64,000 bases of DNA from Calliopsis andreniformis (lineage: Eukaryota; Arthropoda; Insecta; Hymenoptera; Andrenidae): assembly GCF_051401765.1 (NCBI RefSeq), contig NW_027480535.1:930001-994000 (forward strand), given 5' to 3'. The notes below the pieces were generated by a model that had not been told where the DNA came from, made no database searches, and saw nothing but the letters and a program-made list of their open reading frames with translations. A program made the position numbers and the translations under genes. Shown in pieces: positions 1 through 12,237 of the stretch (within the stretch, counting starts at the first letter, position 1; every line of letters starts with the position of its first letter).

Positions 1-223
1 ATTGAGGATTGAAGATTGAGGATTGGGTATTGAGGATTGAAGAATGGGGATTGAGGATTGAGGACTGAGGATTGAGGATTGAAGATTGAGGATTGAGGAT
101 TGTGGATTGAGGATTGAAGATTGAGTATTGAGGATTGAAGGTAGGGGATTGAGGATTGAGGATTGAGGATTGAATGTAGGGGATTGAGGGTTGAGGATTG
201 AGGATTGAGGATTGAAGATTGAG

Positions 224-399
224 GACTGGGGACTGAGTATTGAGCGTTGAGGGATGAGAATTGGTGTTTGTGGATAGAGATTTAAAGATTGCAGATTGAG
301 TATTGAGTATTGAAAACTGTGAATTGATGATATTCTATTGAGGATTGAGAATTTACAACTGATTGTTGAGGACTGAGGTCAGAAGATTGAGGATTCAGG
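224..399 (+). repeat. Main landmark block, alpha subfamily (representative)
   Basis: A diverged block that stays in 7-bp register: units include aattggt, gtttgtg, gatagag, atttaaa, gattgca, aactgtg, gatattc, aatttac and aactgat. It is therefore decayed heptamer sequence, not an insertion. Other alpha-like copies have the gtttgtggat string near 1321, 3376, 5674, 6731, 8784, 10812, 13328, 14160, 17542, 20882, 21722, 24752, 25695, 26752, 28688, 31189, 32021, 32502, 35354, 39239, 40071, 43372, 44311, 45367, 47323, 48955, 49900, 50955, 53017, 55518, 56350, 56833, 59684, 62917 and 63861 (positions good to a few bases). No palindrome, promoter or terminator is evident in it. Confidence 0.85.
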
Positions 400-789
400 A
401 TTGAAGATCCAGGATTGAGGTTTGAGGACTGAGGATTGAGGATTGAGGATTGAGGATTGAGGATTGGGGATTGAAGATTGAGGATTGGGTATTGCGTATT
501 GAACATTGAGGATTGAGGATTGAGGATTGAGGATTGAGGATTGGGTATTGAGGATTGAAGACTGAGGATTGAACATTGAGGATTGAGGATTGAGGATTGA
601 GGATTGAAGATTGAGGATTGTGGATTGAGGATTGAGGATTGAAGATTGAGTATTGAGGATTGAAGGTTGAGGATTGAGGATTGAGTATTGGGGATTGAGG
701 ATTGAAGATTGAGGATTGTGGATTCAGGATTAAAGATTGAGTATTGAGGATTGAAGATTGAGAATTGAGGATTGAGGATTGAACATTGA

Positions 790-975
790 GGACTGAGTGT
801 TGAGGGTTGAGTGATGAGAATTGATGTTTGTGGATGGAGATTTGAAGAATGCAGATTAAGTATTGAGTATTGAAAGCTGTGAATTGACGATATTCTGTTG
901 GGTATTGAGGATTGTCACCTGATTGTTGAGGACTGAGGGCTGAAGATTGAAGATTCAGGATTGAGGATTCAGAAT
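790..975 (+). repeat. Main landmark block, beta subfamily (representative)
   Basis: It differs from alpha by shared changes: gatggag, atttgaa, gaatgca, gattaag, aagctgtg, gacgatattc, and the end block tgtcacctgat in place of tttacaactgat. Twelve copies: near 826, 6234, 14705, 22882, 26255, 33775, 36468, 41252, 44871, 50460, 58104 and 60795. Copies near 826, 26255, 44871 and 50460 share a further change (attctgttggg in place of attctattggg), marking one sub-lineage. Confidence 0.83.
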
Positions 976-1069
976 TGAGGTTTGTGGACTAAGGATTGAG
1001 GATTGAGGATTGAAGATTGAGTATTGAGGATTGAAGATTGAGGATTGAGGATTGAGTATTGAGGATTGA

Positions 1070-1120
1070 GGATGATGGCTGAGGGTTGAGGATTGAGGTT
1101 TAAGGACTGAGGACTGAGGA
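1070..1120 (+). repeat. Second recurrent diverged block (GGCTGAG block, representative)
   Basis: A short block with a 6-bp unit (gatgat, gatgag or tatgag) followed by GGCTGAG, GGTTGAG, GATTGAG, then GTTTGAG or GTTTAAG and two GACTGAG. The 6-bp unit shifts the heptamer phase by one base each time. Other copies lie near 1560, 2362, 3061, 3613, 4420, 6480, 6970, 7772, 8470, 9820, 12330, 13880, 14958, 17228, 18319, 19606, 22003, 23132, 28373, 30205, 38256 and 42783, and onwards at comparable density. Confidence 0.78.
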
Positions 1121-1704
1121 TTGAGGATTGAGAATTGAGGATTGTGGATCGAGGATTGAAAATTGAGGATTGAAGAATGAGGATTGAGGATTGAGGATTG
1201 AGGATTGAGGATTGAAGATTGAGTATTGCGGATTGAAGATTGATGATTGAGGATTGTGGATTGAGGATTGAGGATTGAACATTGAGGACTGAGTGTTGAG
1301 GGTTGAGTGATGAGAATTGGTGTTTGTGGATAGAGATTTAAAGATTGCAGATTGAGTATTGAGTATTGAAAACTGTGAATTGAGGATATTCTATTGAGGA
1401 TTGAGTATTGACAACTGATTGTTGAGGGCTGAGGGCTGAAAATTGAGGATTCAGGATTGAGGATTCTGAATTGAGGTTTGAGGACTGAGGATTGAGGGTT
1501 GAAGATTGATTATTGAGGATTGAAGATTGAAGATTGAGGATTGAGGAATGAGGATTGAGGATGAGGGCTGAGGGTTGAGGATTGAGGTTTGAGGATTGAG
1601 GACTGAGGATTGAGGATTGAGGATTGATGATTGAGTATTGAGGATTGTAGATTGAGGATTGAGGATTGAGGATCGAGGATTGAGGATTGAAGATTGAGAA
1701 TTGG

Positions 1705-1875
1705 GGACTGAGTGTTGAGGGTTGAGTGATGAGAATTGATGTTTGTGGATAGAGATTTAAAGATAGCAGATTGAGTATTGAGTATTGAAAACTGTGAATT
1801 GATGATATTCTATTGAGGATTGAGAATTGACAACTGATTTTTGAGAACTGAGGTCTGAAGATTGAGGATTCAGGA
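1705..1875 (+). repeat. Main landmark block, epsilon subfamily (representative)
   Basis: Like delta it has gatagcag, but it keeps atttaaa and gattgag; the region downstream has tttttgagaactgagg or tttttgagacctgagg. Five copies: near 1741, 7150, 27171, 45785 and 51374. Each lies about 420 bp after an alpha block, a parallel to the alpha-delta pair that suggests epsilon and delta descend from one duplicated pair. Confidence 0.8.
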
Positions 1876-2064
1876 TTGAGGATTCAGGATTCAGGTTTGA
1901 GTACTGAGGATTGAGGATTGAGGATTGAGGATTGAGGATTGAGGATTGAAGATCGAGGATTGAAGATTGAGGATTGGGTAATGCTGACTGAACATTGAGG
2001 ATTGAGGATTGAGGATTGAGTATTGAGGATTGAGGACTGAAGGTTGAATATTGATGATTGAAGA

Positions 2065-2145
2065 TTGAGGATTGAGGATTGAGGGCTGTGGATTGAGAAC
2101 GAGGACTGAGGGTTCAGCATTGATGTCTGAGGTCTGAGGATTGAG
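2065..2145 (+). repeat. Third recurrent diverged block (aacgag/gtctgag, representative)
   Basis: The order is GGCTGTG, GATTGAG, a 6-bp unit (aacgag or gacgag), GACTGAG, GGTTCAG, CATTGAT or TATTGAT, and two GTCTGAG. Copies lie near 4140, 7490, 9560, 11580, 15970, 19325, 24130, 29450, 32865, 35035, 37725, 42505, 46135, 48090, 51725, 53785, 57190, 59370 and 62045. The block is missing near 27.5 k because of the deletion there. The first 6-bp unit comes in two types, aacgag and gacgag, which follow the unit types. Confidence 0.75.
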
Positions 2146-2995
2146 GATTGAGGATTGAGGATTGAAGATTGAGTATTGAGGTTTGAAGATTGAGGATTTT
2201 GGATTGAGGATTGAGGATTGAGTATTGAAGATTGAGGATTGGGGATTGAGGATTGACGATTGAGGATTCAGTATTGAGGATTGAGAATTGAGGATAGAGG
2301 ATTGAAGGTTGAGTATTGAGGATTGAAGATTGAGGATTGAGGATTGAGGATTGAGGATTGACTATGAGGCCTGAGGGTTGAGGATTGAGGTTTGAGGACT
2401 GAGGACTGAGGATTGATAATTGAGAATTGAGGATTGAGGATTGAGGGTTGAAGATTGAGGATTGGGTGTTGAGGATCGAAGACTGAGGATTCAGGATTGA
2501 GGATTGAGGATTGAGGATTGAAGATTGAGGATTGAAGATTGAGGATTGGGTATTGAGGATCGAAGACTGAGGATTGAGGATTGAGGGTTGAGGATTGAGG
2601 ATTGAAGATTGAGGATTGAGGATTGAGGATTGAGGATTGAAGATTGAGTATTGAGGACTGAGGATTGATGATTGAGGATTGATGATTGAGTATTGAGGAT
2701 TGAAGATTGAGGATTGAGGATTAAGGATTGAGTGTTGAGGATTGAGAATTGAGGACTGAGGATTGAGGATTGAGGATTGATGATTGAGTATTGAGGATTG
2801 AGGATTCAGGATTGAGGATTGGGTATTGAGGATTGAAGACTGAGGATTGAGGATTGAGGATTGAGGGTTGAGGATTGAAGATTGAGGATTGAGGATTGAG
2901 GATTGAGGATTGAGGATTGAGTATTGAGGATTGAAGATTGAGAATTGAGGATTCAGGATTGAGGATTGAGTATTGAGGATTGAGAATTGAGGATT

Positions 2996-3032
2996 GAGTG
3001 TTGAAGATTGTGTATTCAGGATTGAAGATTGA
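2996..3032 (+). repeat. Fourth recurrent diverged block (gtgtattcagg, representative)
   Basis: A short block reading TGTTGAA or GGTTGAA, then gattgtgtattcagg. Copies lie near 4835, 8403, 10437, 12275, 13815, 17165, 20515, 25290, 28315, 30145, 31680, 39725, 43905, 46945, 49495, 52635, 54470, 56005 and 63460; a derived form with gtgtatacagg lies near 13135, 31000, 39045 and 55325. All are in the same orientation. Confidence 0.72.
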
Positions 3033-3756
3033 GGATTGAGGATTGAGGATTGAGGACTGACGATGAGGGCTGAGGGTTGAGGATTGAGGTTTGAGGACTG
3101 AGGACTGAGGATTGAGGATTGAGAGTTGAGGATTGAGGATTGAGGATTGAAGATTGAGGATTGGGTATTGAGGATTGAAGAATGCGGATTGAGGATTGAG
3201 GACTGAGGACTGAGGATTGAAGATTGAGAATTGAGGATTGAGGATTGAGGATTGAGTATTGAAGATTGAGTATTGAGGATTGAATGTAGGGGATTGAGGG
3301 TTGAGGATTGAGGATTGAGGATTGAAGATTGAGGACTGGGGACTGAGTATTGAGGGTTGAATGATGAGAATTGGTGTTTGTGGATAGAGATTTAAAGATT
3401 GCAGATTGAGTATTGAGTATTGAAAACTGTGAATTGATGATATTCTATTGAGGATTGAGAATTTACAACTGATTGTTGAGGGCTGAGGGCTGAAAATTGA
3501 GGATTCAGGATTGAGGATTCAGAATTGAGGTTTGAGGACTGAGGATTGAGGGTTGAAGATTGATTACTGAGGATTGAAGATTGAAGATTGAGGATTGAGG
3601 AATGAGGATTGAGGATGAGGGCTGAGGGTTGAGGATTGAGGTTTGAGGATTGAGGACTGAGGATTGAGGATTGAGGATTGATGATTGAGTATTGAGGATT
3701 GAAGATTGAGGATTGAGGATTGAGGATTGAGGATTGAGGTTTGAAGATTGAGGATT

Positions 3757-3935
3757 GGGGGACTGAGTGTTGAGGGTTGAGTGATGAGAATTGATGTTTG
3801 TGGATAGAGACTTAAAGATAGCAGGTTGAGTATTGAGTATTGAAAACTGTGAATTGATGATATTCTATTGAGGATTGAGAATTGACAACTGATTTTTGAG
3901 CACTGAGGTCTGAAGATTGAGGATTCAGGATTGAG
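3757..3935 (+). repeat. Main landmark block, delta subfamily (representative)
   Basis: Recognised by gatagagacttaaagatag followed by caggttgag, and an 8-bp unit just upstream (gattgggggactg). Six copies: near 3796, 9204, 11232, 29108, 47743 and 53437. Each lies about 420 bp after an alpha block, which marks the right part of units A and D. Confidence 0.83.
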
Positions 3936-6900
3936 GATTCAGGATTGAGGTTTGAGTACTGAGGATTGAGGATTGAGGATTGAGGATTGAGGATTGAGGA
4001 TTGAGGATTGAGGATTGAAGATTGAGGATTGGGTATTGCTGACTGAACGTTGAGGATTGAGGATTGAGGATTGAGTATTGAGGATTGAGGTCTGAAGATT
4101 GAATATTGATGATTGAAGATTGAGGATTGAGGATTGAGGGCTGTGGATTGAGGACGAGGACTGAGGGTTCAGTATTGATGTCTGAGGTCTGAGGATTGAG
4201 GATTGAGGATTGAGGATTGAAGATTGAGTATTGAGGTTTGAAGATTGAGGATTTTGGATTGAGGATTGAGGATTGAGTATTGAAGATTGAGGATTGTGGA
4301 TTGAGGATTGACGATTGAGGATTCAGTATTGAGGATTGAGAATTGAGGATAGAGGATTGAAGGTTGAGTATTGAGGATTGAAGATTGAGGATTGAGGATT
4401 GAGGATTGAGGATTGAGTATGAGAGCTGATGGTTGAGGATTGAGGTTTCAGGGCTGAGGGCTGAGGGCTGAGGATTGAGGATTGAGAATTGAGGATTGAG
4501 GTTTGAGGATTGAAGATTGAGGATTGGGTATTGAGGATCGAAGACTGAGGATTGAGGATTGAGGATTGAGGATTGAGGATTGAAGATTGAGGATTGAGGA
4601 TTGAGGATTGAGGATTGAAGATTGAGTATTGAGGATTGAAGATTGAGGATTGAGGATTGAGGATTGATGATTGAGTATTGAGGATTGAAGATTGAGGATT
4701 GAGGATTGAGGATTGAGTACTGAGGATTGATGATTGTGGATTGATGATTGAGTATTGAGGATTGAAGATTGAGGATTGAGGATTGAGGATTAAGGATTGA
4801 GTGCTGAGGATTGAGAATTGAGGATTGAGGGTTGAAGATTGTGTATTCAGGATTGAAGATTGAGGATTGAGGATTGAGGATTGAGGATTGACGATGAGGG
4901 CTGAGGGTTGAGGATTGAGGTTTGAGGACCGAGGACTGAGGATTGAGGATTGAGAATTGAGGATTGAGGATTGAGGATTGAAGATTGAGGATTGGGTATT
5001 GAGGATTGAAGTATGAGGATTGAGGATTGAGGACTGAGGATTGGGGATTGAAGATTGAGGACTGAGGATTGAGGATTGAGGATTGAGGAGTGAGGATTGA
5101 GAATTGAAGATTGAGTATTGAGGTTTGAAGATTGAGGACTTTGGATTGAGGATTGAGGATTGAGTATTGAACATTGAGGATTGGGGATTGAGGATTGACG
5201 ATTGAGGATTCAGTATTGAGGATTGAGAATTGAGAATTGAGGATTGAAGGTTGAGTATTGAGGATTGAAGATTGAGGGTTGAGGATTGAGTATTGAGGAT
5301 TGACTATTAGGGCTGAGGGTTGAGGATTGAGGTTTGAGGACTGAGGACTGAGGATTGAGGATTGAGAATTGAGGATTGGGGATTGAGGATTGAAGATTGA
5401 GGATTGGGTATTGAGGATCGAAGACTGAGGATTGACGATTGAGGATTGAGGATTGAGGATTGAAGATTGAGGATTGAGGATTGAGGATTGAGGATTGAGG
5501 ATTGAAGATTGAGTATTGAGGATTGAAGATTGAGGATTGAGGATTGAGGATTGAGGATTGAGGACTGAGGATTGATGATTGAGGTTTGATGATTGAGTAT
5601 TGAGGATTGAAGATTGAGGATTGAGGATTGAGGATTGAGGATTGAGTTTTGAGCGTTGAGTGATGAGAATTGGTGTTTGTGGATAGAGATTTAAAGATTG
5701 CAGATTGAGTATTGAGTATTGAAAACTGTGAATTGATGATATTCTATTGAGGATTGAGAATTTACAACTGATTGTTGAGGACTGAGGTCAGAAGATTGAG
5801 GATTCAGGATTGAAGATCCAGGATTGAGGTTTGAGGACTGAGGATTGAGGATTGAGGATTGAGGATTGAGGATTGGGGATTGAAGATTGAGGATTGGGTA
5901 TTGCGTATTGAACATTGAGGATTGAGGATTGAGTATTGAGGATTGAGGATTGGGTATTGAGGATTGAAGACTGAGGATTGAACATTGAGGATTGAGGATT
6001 GAGGATTGAGGATTGAAGATTGAGGATTGTGGATTGAGGATTGAGGATTGAAGATTGAGTATTGAGGATTGAAGGTTGAGGATTGAGGATTGAGTATTGG
6101 GGATTGAGGAATGAAGATTGAGGATTGTGGATTCAGGATTAAAGATTGAGTATTGAGGATTGAAGATTGAGAATTGAGGATTGAGGATTGAACATTGAGG
6201 ACTGAGTGTTGAGGGTTGAGTGATGAGAATTGATGTTTGTGGATGGAGATTTGAAGAATGCAGATTAAGTATTGAGTATTGAAAGCTGTGAATTGACGAT
6301 ATTCTATTGGGTATTGAGGATTGTCACCTGATTGTTGAGGACTGAGGGCTGAAGATTGAAAATTCAGGATTGAGGATTCAGAATTGAGGTTTGTGGACTG
6401 AGGATTGAGGATTGAGGATTGAAGATTGAGTATTGAGGATTGAAGATTGAGGATTGAGGATTGAGTATTGAGGATTGAGGATGATGGCTGAGGGTTGAGG
6501 ATTGAGGTTTAAGGACTGAGGACTGAGGATTGAGGATTGAGAATTGAGGATTGTGGATCGAGGATTGAAGATTGAGGATTGAAGAATGAGGATTGAGGAT
6601 TGAGGATTGAGGATTGAGGATTGAAGATTGAGTATTGCGGATTGAAGATTGATGATTGAGGATTGTGGATTGAGGATTGAGGATAGAACATTGAGGACTG
6701 AGTGTTGAGGGTTGAGTGATGAGAATTGGTGTTTGTGGATAGAGATTTAAAGATTGCAGATTGAGTATTGAGTATTGAAAACTGTGAATTGAGGATATTC
6801 TATTGAGGATTGAGTATTGACAACTGATTGTTGAGGGCTGAGGGCTGAAAATTGAGGATTCAGGATTGAGGATTCTGAATTGAGGTTTGAGGACTGAGGA

Positions 6901-8183
6901 TTGAGGGTTGAAGATTGATTATTGAGGATTGAAGATTGAAGATTGAGGATTGAGGAATGAGGATTGAGGATGAGGGCTGAGGGTTGAGGATCGAGGTTTG
7001 AGGATTGAGGACTGAGGATTGAGGATTGAGGATTGATGATTGAGTATTGAGGATAGAAGATTGAGGATTGAGGATTGAGGATTGAGGATTGAGGATTGAA
7101 GATTGAGAATTGGGGACTGAGTGTTGAGGGTTGAGTGATGAGAATTGATGTTTGTGGATAGAGATTTAAAGATAGCAGATTGAGTATTGAGTATTGAAAA
7201 CTGTGAATTGATGATATTCTATTGAGGATTGAGAATTGACAACTGATTTTTGAGACCTGAGGTCTGAAGATTGAGGATTCAGGATTGAGGATTCAGGATT
7301 GAGGTTTGAGTACTGAGGATTGAGGATTGAGGATTGAGGATTGAGGATTGAGGGTTGAAGATCGAGGATTGAAGATTGAGGATTGGGTATTGCTGACTGA
7401 ACATTGAGGATTGAGGATTGAGGATTGAGTATTGAGGATTGAGGACTGAAGGTTGAATATTGATGATTGAAGATTGAGGATTGAGGATTGAGGGCTGTGG
7501 ATTGAGAACGAGGACTGAGGGTTCAGCATTGATGTCTGAGGTCTGAGGATTGAGGATTGAGGATTGAGGATTGAAGATTGAGTATTGAGGTTTGAAGATT
7601 GAGGATTTTGGATTGAGGATTGAGGATTGAGTATTGAAGATTGAGGATTGGGGATTGAGGATTGACGATTGAGGATTCAGTTTTGAGGATTGAGAATTGA
7701 GGATAGAGGATTGAAGGTTGAGTATTGAGGATTGAAGATTGAGGATTGAGGATTGAGGATTGAGGATTGACTATGAGGCCTGAGGGTTGAGGATTGAGGT
7801 TTGAGGACTGAGGACTGAGGATTGATAATTGAGAATTGAGGATTGAGGATTGAGGATTGAAGATTGAGGATTGGGTATTGAGGATCGAAGACTGAGGATT
7901 GAGGATTGAGGATTGAGGATTGAGGATTGAAGATTGAGGATTGAAGATTGAGGATTGGGTATTGAGGATCGAAGACTGAGGATTGAGGATTGAGGGTTGA
8001 GGATTGAGGATTGAAGATTGAGGATTGAGGATTGAGGAATGAGGATTGAAGATTGAGTATTGAGGACTGAGGATTGATGATTGAGGATTGATGATTGAGT
8101 ATTGGGGATTGAAGATTGAGGATTGAGGATTAAGGATTGAGTGTTGAGGATTGAGAATTGAGGACTGAGGATTGAGGATTGAG

Positions 8184-10210
8184 GATTGATGATTGAGTAT
8201 TGAGGATTGAGGATTCAGGATTGAGGATTGGGTATTGAGGATTGAAGACTGAGGATTGAGGATTGAGGATTGAGGGTTGAGGATTGAAGATTGAGGATTG
8301 AGGATTGAGGATTGAAGATTGAGGATTGAGTATTGAGGATTGAAGATTGAGAATTGAGGATTCAGGATTGAGGATTGAGTATTGAGGATTGTGAATTGAG
8401 GATTGAGTGTTGAAGATTGTGTATTCAGGATTGAAGGTTGAGGATTGAGGATTGAGGATTGAGGACTGACGATGAGGGCTGAGGGTTGAGGATTGAGGTT
8501 TGAGGACTGAGGACTGAGGATTGAGGATTGAGAGTTGAGGATTGAGGATTGAGGATTGAAGATTGAGGATTGGGTATTGAGGATTGAAGAATGAGGATTG
8601 AGGATTGAGGACTGAGGACTGAGGATTGAAGATTGAGAATTGAGGATTGAGGATTGAGGATTGAGTATTGAAGATTGAGTATTGAGGATTGAATGTAGGG
8701 GATTGAGGGTTGAGGATTGAGGATTGAGGATTGAAGATTGAGGACAGGGGACTGAGTATTGAGGGTTGAATGATGAGAATTGGTGTTTGTGGATAGAGAT
8801 TTAAAGATTGCAGATTGAGTATTGAGTATTGAAAACCGTGAATTGATGATATTCTATTGAGGATTGTGAATTTACAACTGATTGTTGAGGGCTGGGGGCT
8901 GAAAATTGAGGATTCAGGATTGAGGATTCAGAATTGAGGTTTGAGGACTGAGGATTGAGGGTTGAAGATTGATTATTGAGGATTGAAGATTGAAGATTGA
9001 GGATTGAGGAATGAGGATTGAGGATGAGGGCTGAGGGTTGAGGATTGAGGTTTGAGGATTGAGGACTGAGGATTGAGGATTGAGGATTGATGATTGAGTA
9101 TTGAGGATTGAAGATTGAGGATTGAGGATTGAGGATTGAGGATTGAGGATTGAAGATTGAGGATTGGGGGACTGAGTGTTGAGGGTTGAGTGATGAGAAT
9201 TGATGTTTGTGGATAGAGACTTAAAGATAGCAGGTTGAGTATTGAGTATTGAAAACTGTGAATTGATGATATTCTATTGAGGATTGAGAATTGACAACTG
9301 ATTTTTGAGCACTGAGGTCTGAAGATTGAGGATTCAGGATTGTTGATTCAGGATTGAGGTTTGAGTACTGAGGATTGAGGATTGAGGATTGAGGATTGAG
9401 GATTGAGGATTGAGGATTGAGGATTGAGGATTGAAGATTGAGGATTGGGTATTGCTGACTGAACATTGAGGATTGAGGATTGAGGATTGAGTATTGAGGA
9501 TTGAGGACTGAAGATTGAATATTGATGATTGAAGATTGAGGATTGAGGATTGAGGGCTGTGGATTGAGGACGAGGACTGAGGGTTCAGTATTGATGTCTG
9601 AGGTCTGAGGATTGAGGATTGAGGATTGAGGATTGAAGATTGAGTATTGAGGTTTGAAGATTGAGGATTTTGGATTGAGGATTGAGGATTGAGTATTGAA
9701 GATTGAGGATTGTGGATTGAGGATTCAGTATTGAGGATTGAGAATTGAGGATAGAGGATTGAAGGTTGAGTATTGAGGATTGAAGATTGAGGATCGAGGA
9801 TTGAGGATTGAGGATTGACTATGAGGGCTGATGGTTGAGGATTGAGGTTTGAGGGCTGAGGGCTGAGGGCTGAGGATTGAGGATTGAGAATTGAGGATTG
9901 AGGATTGAGGATTGAAGATTGAGGATTGGGTATTGAGGATCGAAGACTGAGGATTGAGGATTGAGGATTGAGGATTGAGGATTGAAGATTGAGGATTGAG
10001 GATTGAGGATTGAGGATTGAAGATTGAGTATTGAGGATTGTAGATTGAGGATTGAGGATTGAGGATTGATGATTGAGTATTGAGGATTGAAGATTGAGGA
10101 TTGAGGATTGAGGATTGAGGACTGAGGATTGATGATTGTGGATTGATGATTGAGTATTGAGGATTGAAGATTGAGGATTGAGGATTGAGGATTAAGGATT
10201 GAGTGTTGAG
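8184..10210 (+). repeat. 2,027-bp tandem duplication, copy 1
   Basis: The string gattgatgattgagtattg starts at 8184 and again at 10211, exactly one unit later, so the two copies abut. The delta-type landmark (string gcaggttgag) at 9230 recurs at 11257, the same 2,027-bp offset. The unit length is not a multiple of 7 because it includes a few 6- and 8-bp units. This copy carries alpha and delta landmarks near 8784 and 9204. Confidence 0.85.
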
Positions 10211-12237
10211 GATTGATGATTGAGTATTGAGGATTGAGGATTCAGGATTGAGGAATGGGTATTGAGGATTGAAGACTGAGGATTGAGGATTGAGGATTGA
10301 GGGTTGAGGATTGAAGATTGAGGATTGAGGATTGAGGATTGAGGATTGAGGATTGAGTATTGAGGATTGAAGATTGAGAATTGAGGATTCAGGATTGAGG
10401 ATTGAGTATTGAGGATTGTGAATTGAGGATTGAGTGTTGAAGATTGTGTATTCAGGATTGAAGGTTGAGGATTGAGGATTGAGGATTGAGGACTGACGAT
10501 GAGGGCTGAGGGTTGAGGATAGAGGTTTGAGGACTGAGGACTGAGGATTGAGGATTGAGAGTTGAGGATTGAGGATTGAGGATTGAAGATTGAGGATTGG
10601 GTATTGAGGATTGAAGAATGAGGATTGAGGATTGAGGACTGAGGACTGAGGATTGAAGATTGAGAATTGAGGATTGAGGATTGAGGATTGAGTATTGAAG
10701 ATTGAGTATTGAGGATTGAATGTAGGGGATTGAGGGTTGAGGATTGAGGATTGAGGATTGAAGATTGAGGACAGGGGACTGAGTATTGAGGGTTGAATGA
10801 TGAGAATTGGTGTTTGTGGATAGAGATTTAAAGATTGCAGATTGAGGATTGAGTATTGAAAACCGTGAATTGATGATATTCTATTCAGGATTGTGAATTT
10901 ACAACTGATTGTTGAGGGCTGGGGGCTGAAAATTGAGGATTCAGGATTGAGGATTCAGAATTGAGGTTTGAGGACTGAGGATTGAGGGTTGAAGATTGAT
11001 TATTGAGGATTGAAGATTGAAGATTGAGGATTGAGGAATGAGGATTGAGGATGAGGGCTGAGGGTTGAGGATTGAGGTTTGAGGATTGAGGACTGAGGAT
11101 TGAGGATTGAGGATTGATGATTGAGTATTGAGGATTGAAGATTGGGGATTGAGGATTGAGGATTGAGGATTGAGGATTGAAGATTGAGGATTGGGGGACT
11201 GAGTGTTGAGGGTTGAGTGATGAGAATTGATGTTTGTGGATAGAGACTTAAAGATAGCAGGTTGAGTATTGAGTATTGAAAACTGTGAATTGATGATATT
11301 CTATTGAGGATTGAGAATTGACAACTGATTTTTGAGCACTGAGGTCTGAAGATTGAGGATTCAGGATTGAGGATTCAGGATTAAGGTTTGAGTACTGAGG
11401 ATTGAGGATTGAGGATTGAGGATTGAGGATTGAGGATTGAGGATTGAGGATTGAGGATTGAAGATTGAGGATTGGGTATTGCTGACTGAACATTGAGGAT
11501 TGAGGATTGAGGATTGAGTATTGAGGATTGAGGACTGAAGATTGAATATTGATGATTGAAGATTGAGGATTGAGGATTGAGGGCTGTGGATTGAGGACGA
11601 GGACTGAGGGTTCAGTATTGATGTCTGAGGTCTGAGGATTGAGGATTGAGGATTGAGGATTGAAGATTGAGTATTGAGGTTTGAAGATTGAGGATTTTGG
11701 ATTGAGGATTGAGGATTGAGTATTGAAGATTGAGGATTGTGGATTGAGGATTGACGATTGAGGATTCAGTATTGAGGATTGAGAATTGAGGATAGAGGAT
11801 TGAAGGTTGAGTATTGAGGATTGAAGATTGAGGATTGAGGATTGAGGATTGAGGATTGACTATGAGGGCTGATGGTTGAGGATTGAGGTTTGAGGGCTGA
11901 GGGCTGAGGGCTGAGGATTGAGGATTGAGAATTGAGGATTGAGGATTGAGGATTGAAGATTGAGGATTGGGTATTGAGGATCGAAGACTGAGGATTGAGG
12001 ATTGAGGAATGAGGATTGAGGATTGAAGATTGAGGATTGAGGATTGAGGATTGAGGATTGAAGATTGAGTATTGAGGATTGTAGATTGAGGATTGAGGAT
12101 TGAGGATTGATGATTGAGTATTGAGGATTGAAGATTGAGGATTGAGGATTGAGGATTGAGGAATGAGGATTGATGATTGTGGATTGATGATTGAGTATTG
12201 AGGATTGAAGATTGAGGATTGAGGATTGAGGATTAAG
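10211..12237 (+). repeat. 2,027-bp tandem duplication, copy 2
   Basis: Head-to-tail copy of 8184-10210. Landmarks lie near 10812 (alpha) and 11232 (delta). The junction shows as a switch near 10211: the sequence arrives matching the region before 4810 in unit A and continues as the region after 8184. Both copies share a private change at the alpha landmark (aaccgtg instead of aactgtg, near 8834 and 10861), which supports descent one from the other. Confidence 0.85.

Larger units (their letters stand above)
246..5650 (+). repeat. Higher-order repeat unit A, copy 1 (about 5.4 kb)
   Basis: This segment contains main landmark blocks near 266, 826, 1321, 1741, 3376 and 3796, in the subfamily order alpha, beta, alpha, epsilon, alpha, delta. 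The same order and nearly the same spacing return 5,409 bp downstream (5674, 6234, 6731, 7150, 8784, 9204). The offset stays at 5,409 over most of the unit and drifts to 5,416 and 5,402 through small indels, one being a 14-bp difference near 4310. The unit stops matching at about 5650, where TTTTGAG is followed by CGTTGAG and the next copy starts. The window start (1-245) also belongs to the amplified sequence, because 1-5650 recurs from 25431. Confidence 0.85.

Noticed and set aside
224..399. Landmark block as a transposon, tRNA, promoter or origin
   Set aside because: It remains in the 7-bp register and decomposes into altered heptamers. No terminal inverted repeats, target duplications, cloverleaf, or paired promoter boxes were seen.
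282..506. Resemblance of the SSILNPQ heptapeptide to heptad-repeat proteins such as the RNA polymerase II tail
   Set aside because: The 7-residue period comes from a 7-bp DNA unit read in triplets; residue content does not match the YSPTSPS motif.
9165..9175. G5 run (gggggact) as a G-quadruplex or terminator element
   Set aside because: A single short G run with no partner runs of similar length nearby, and no stem-loop or T tract.
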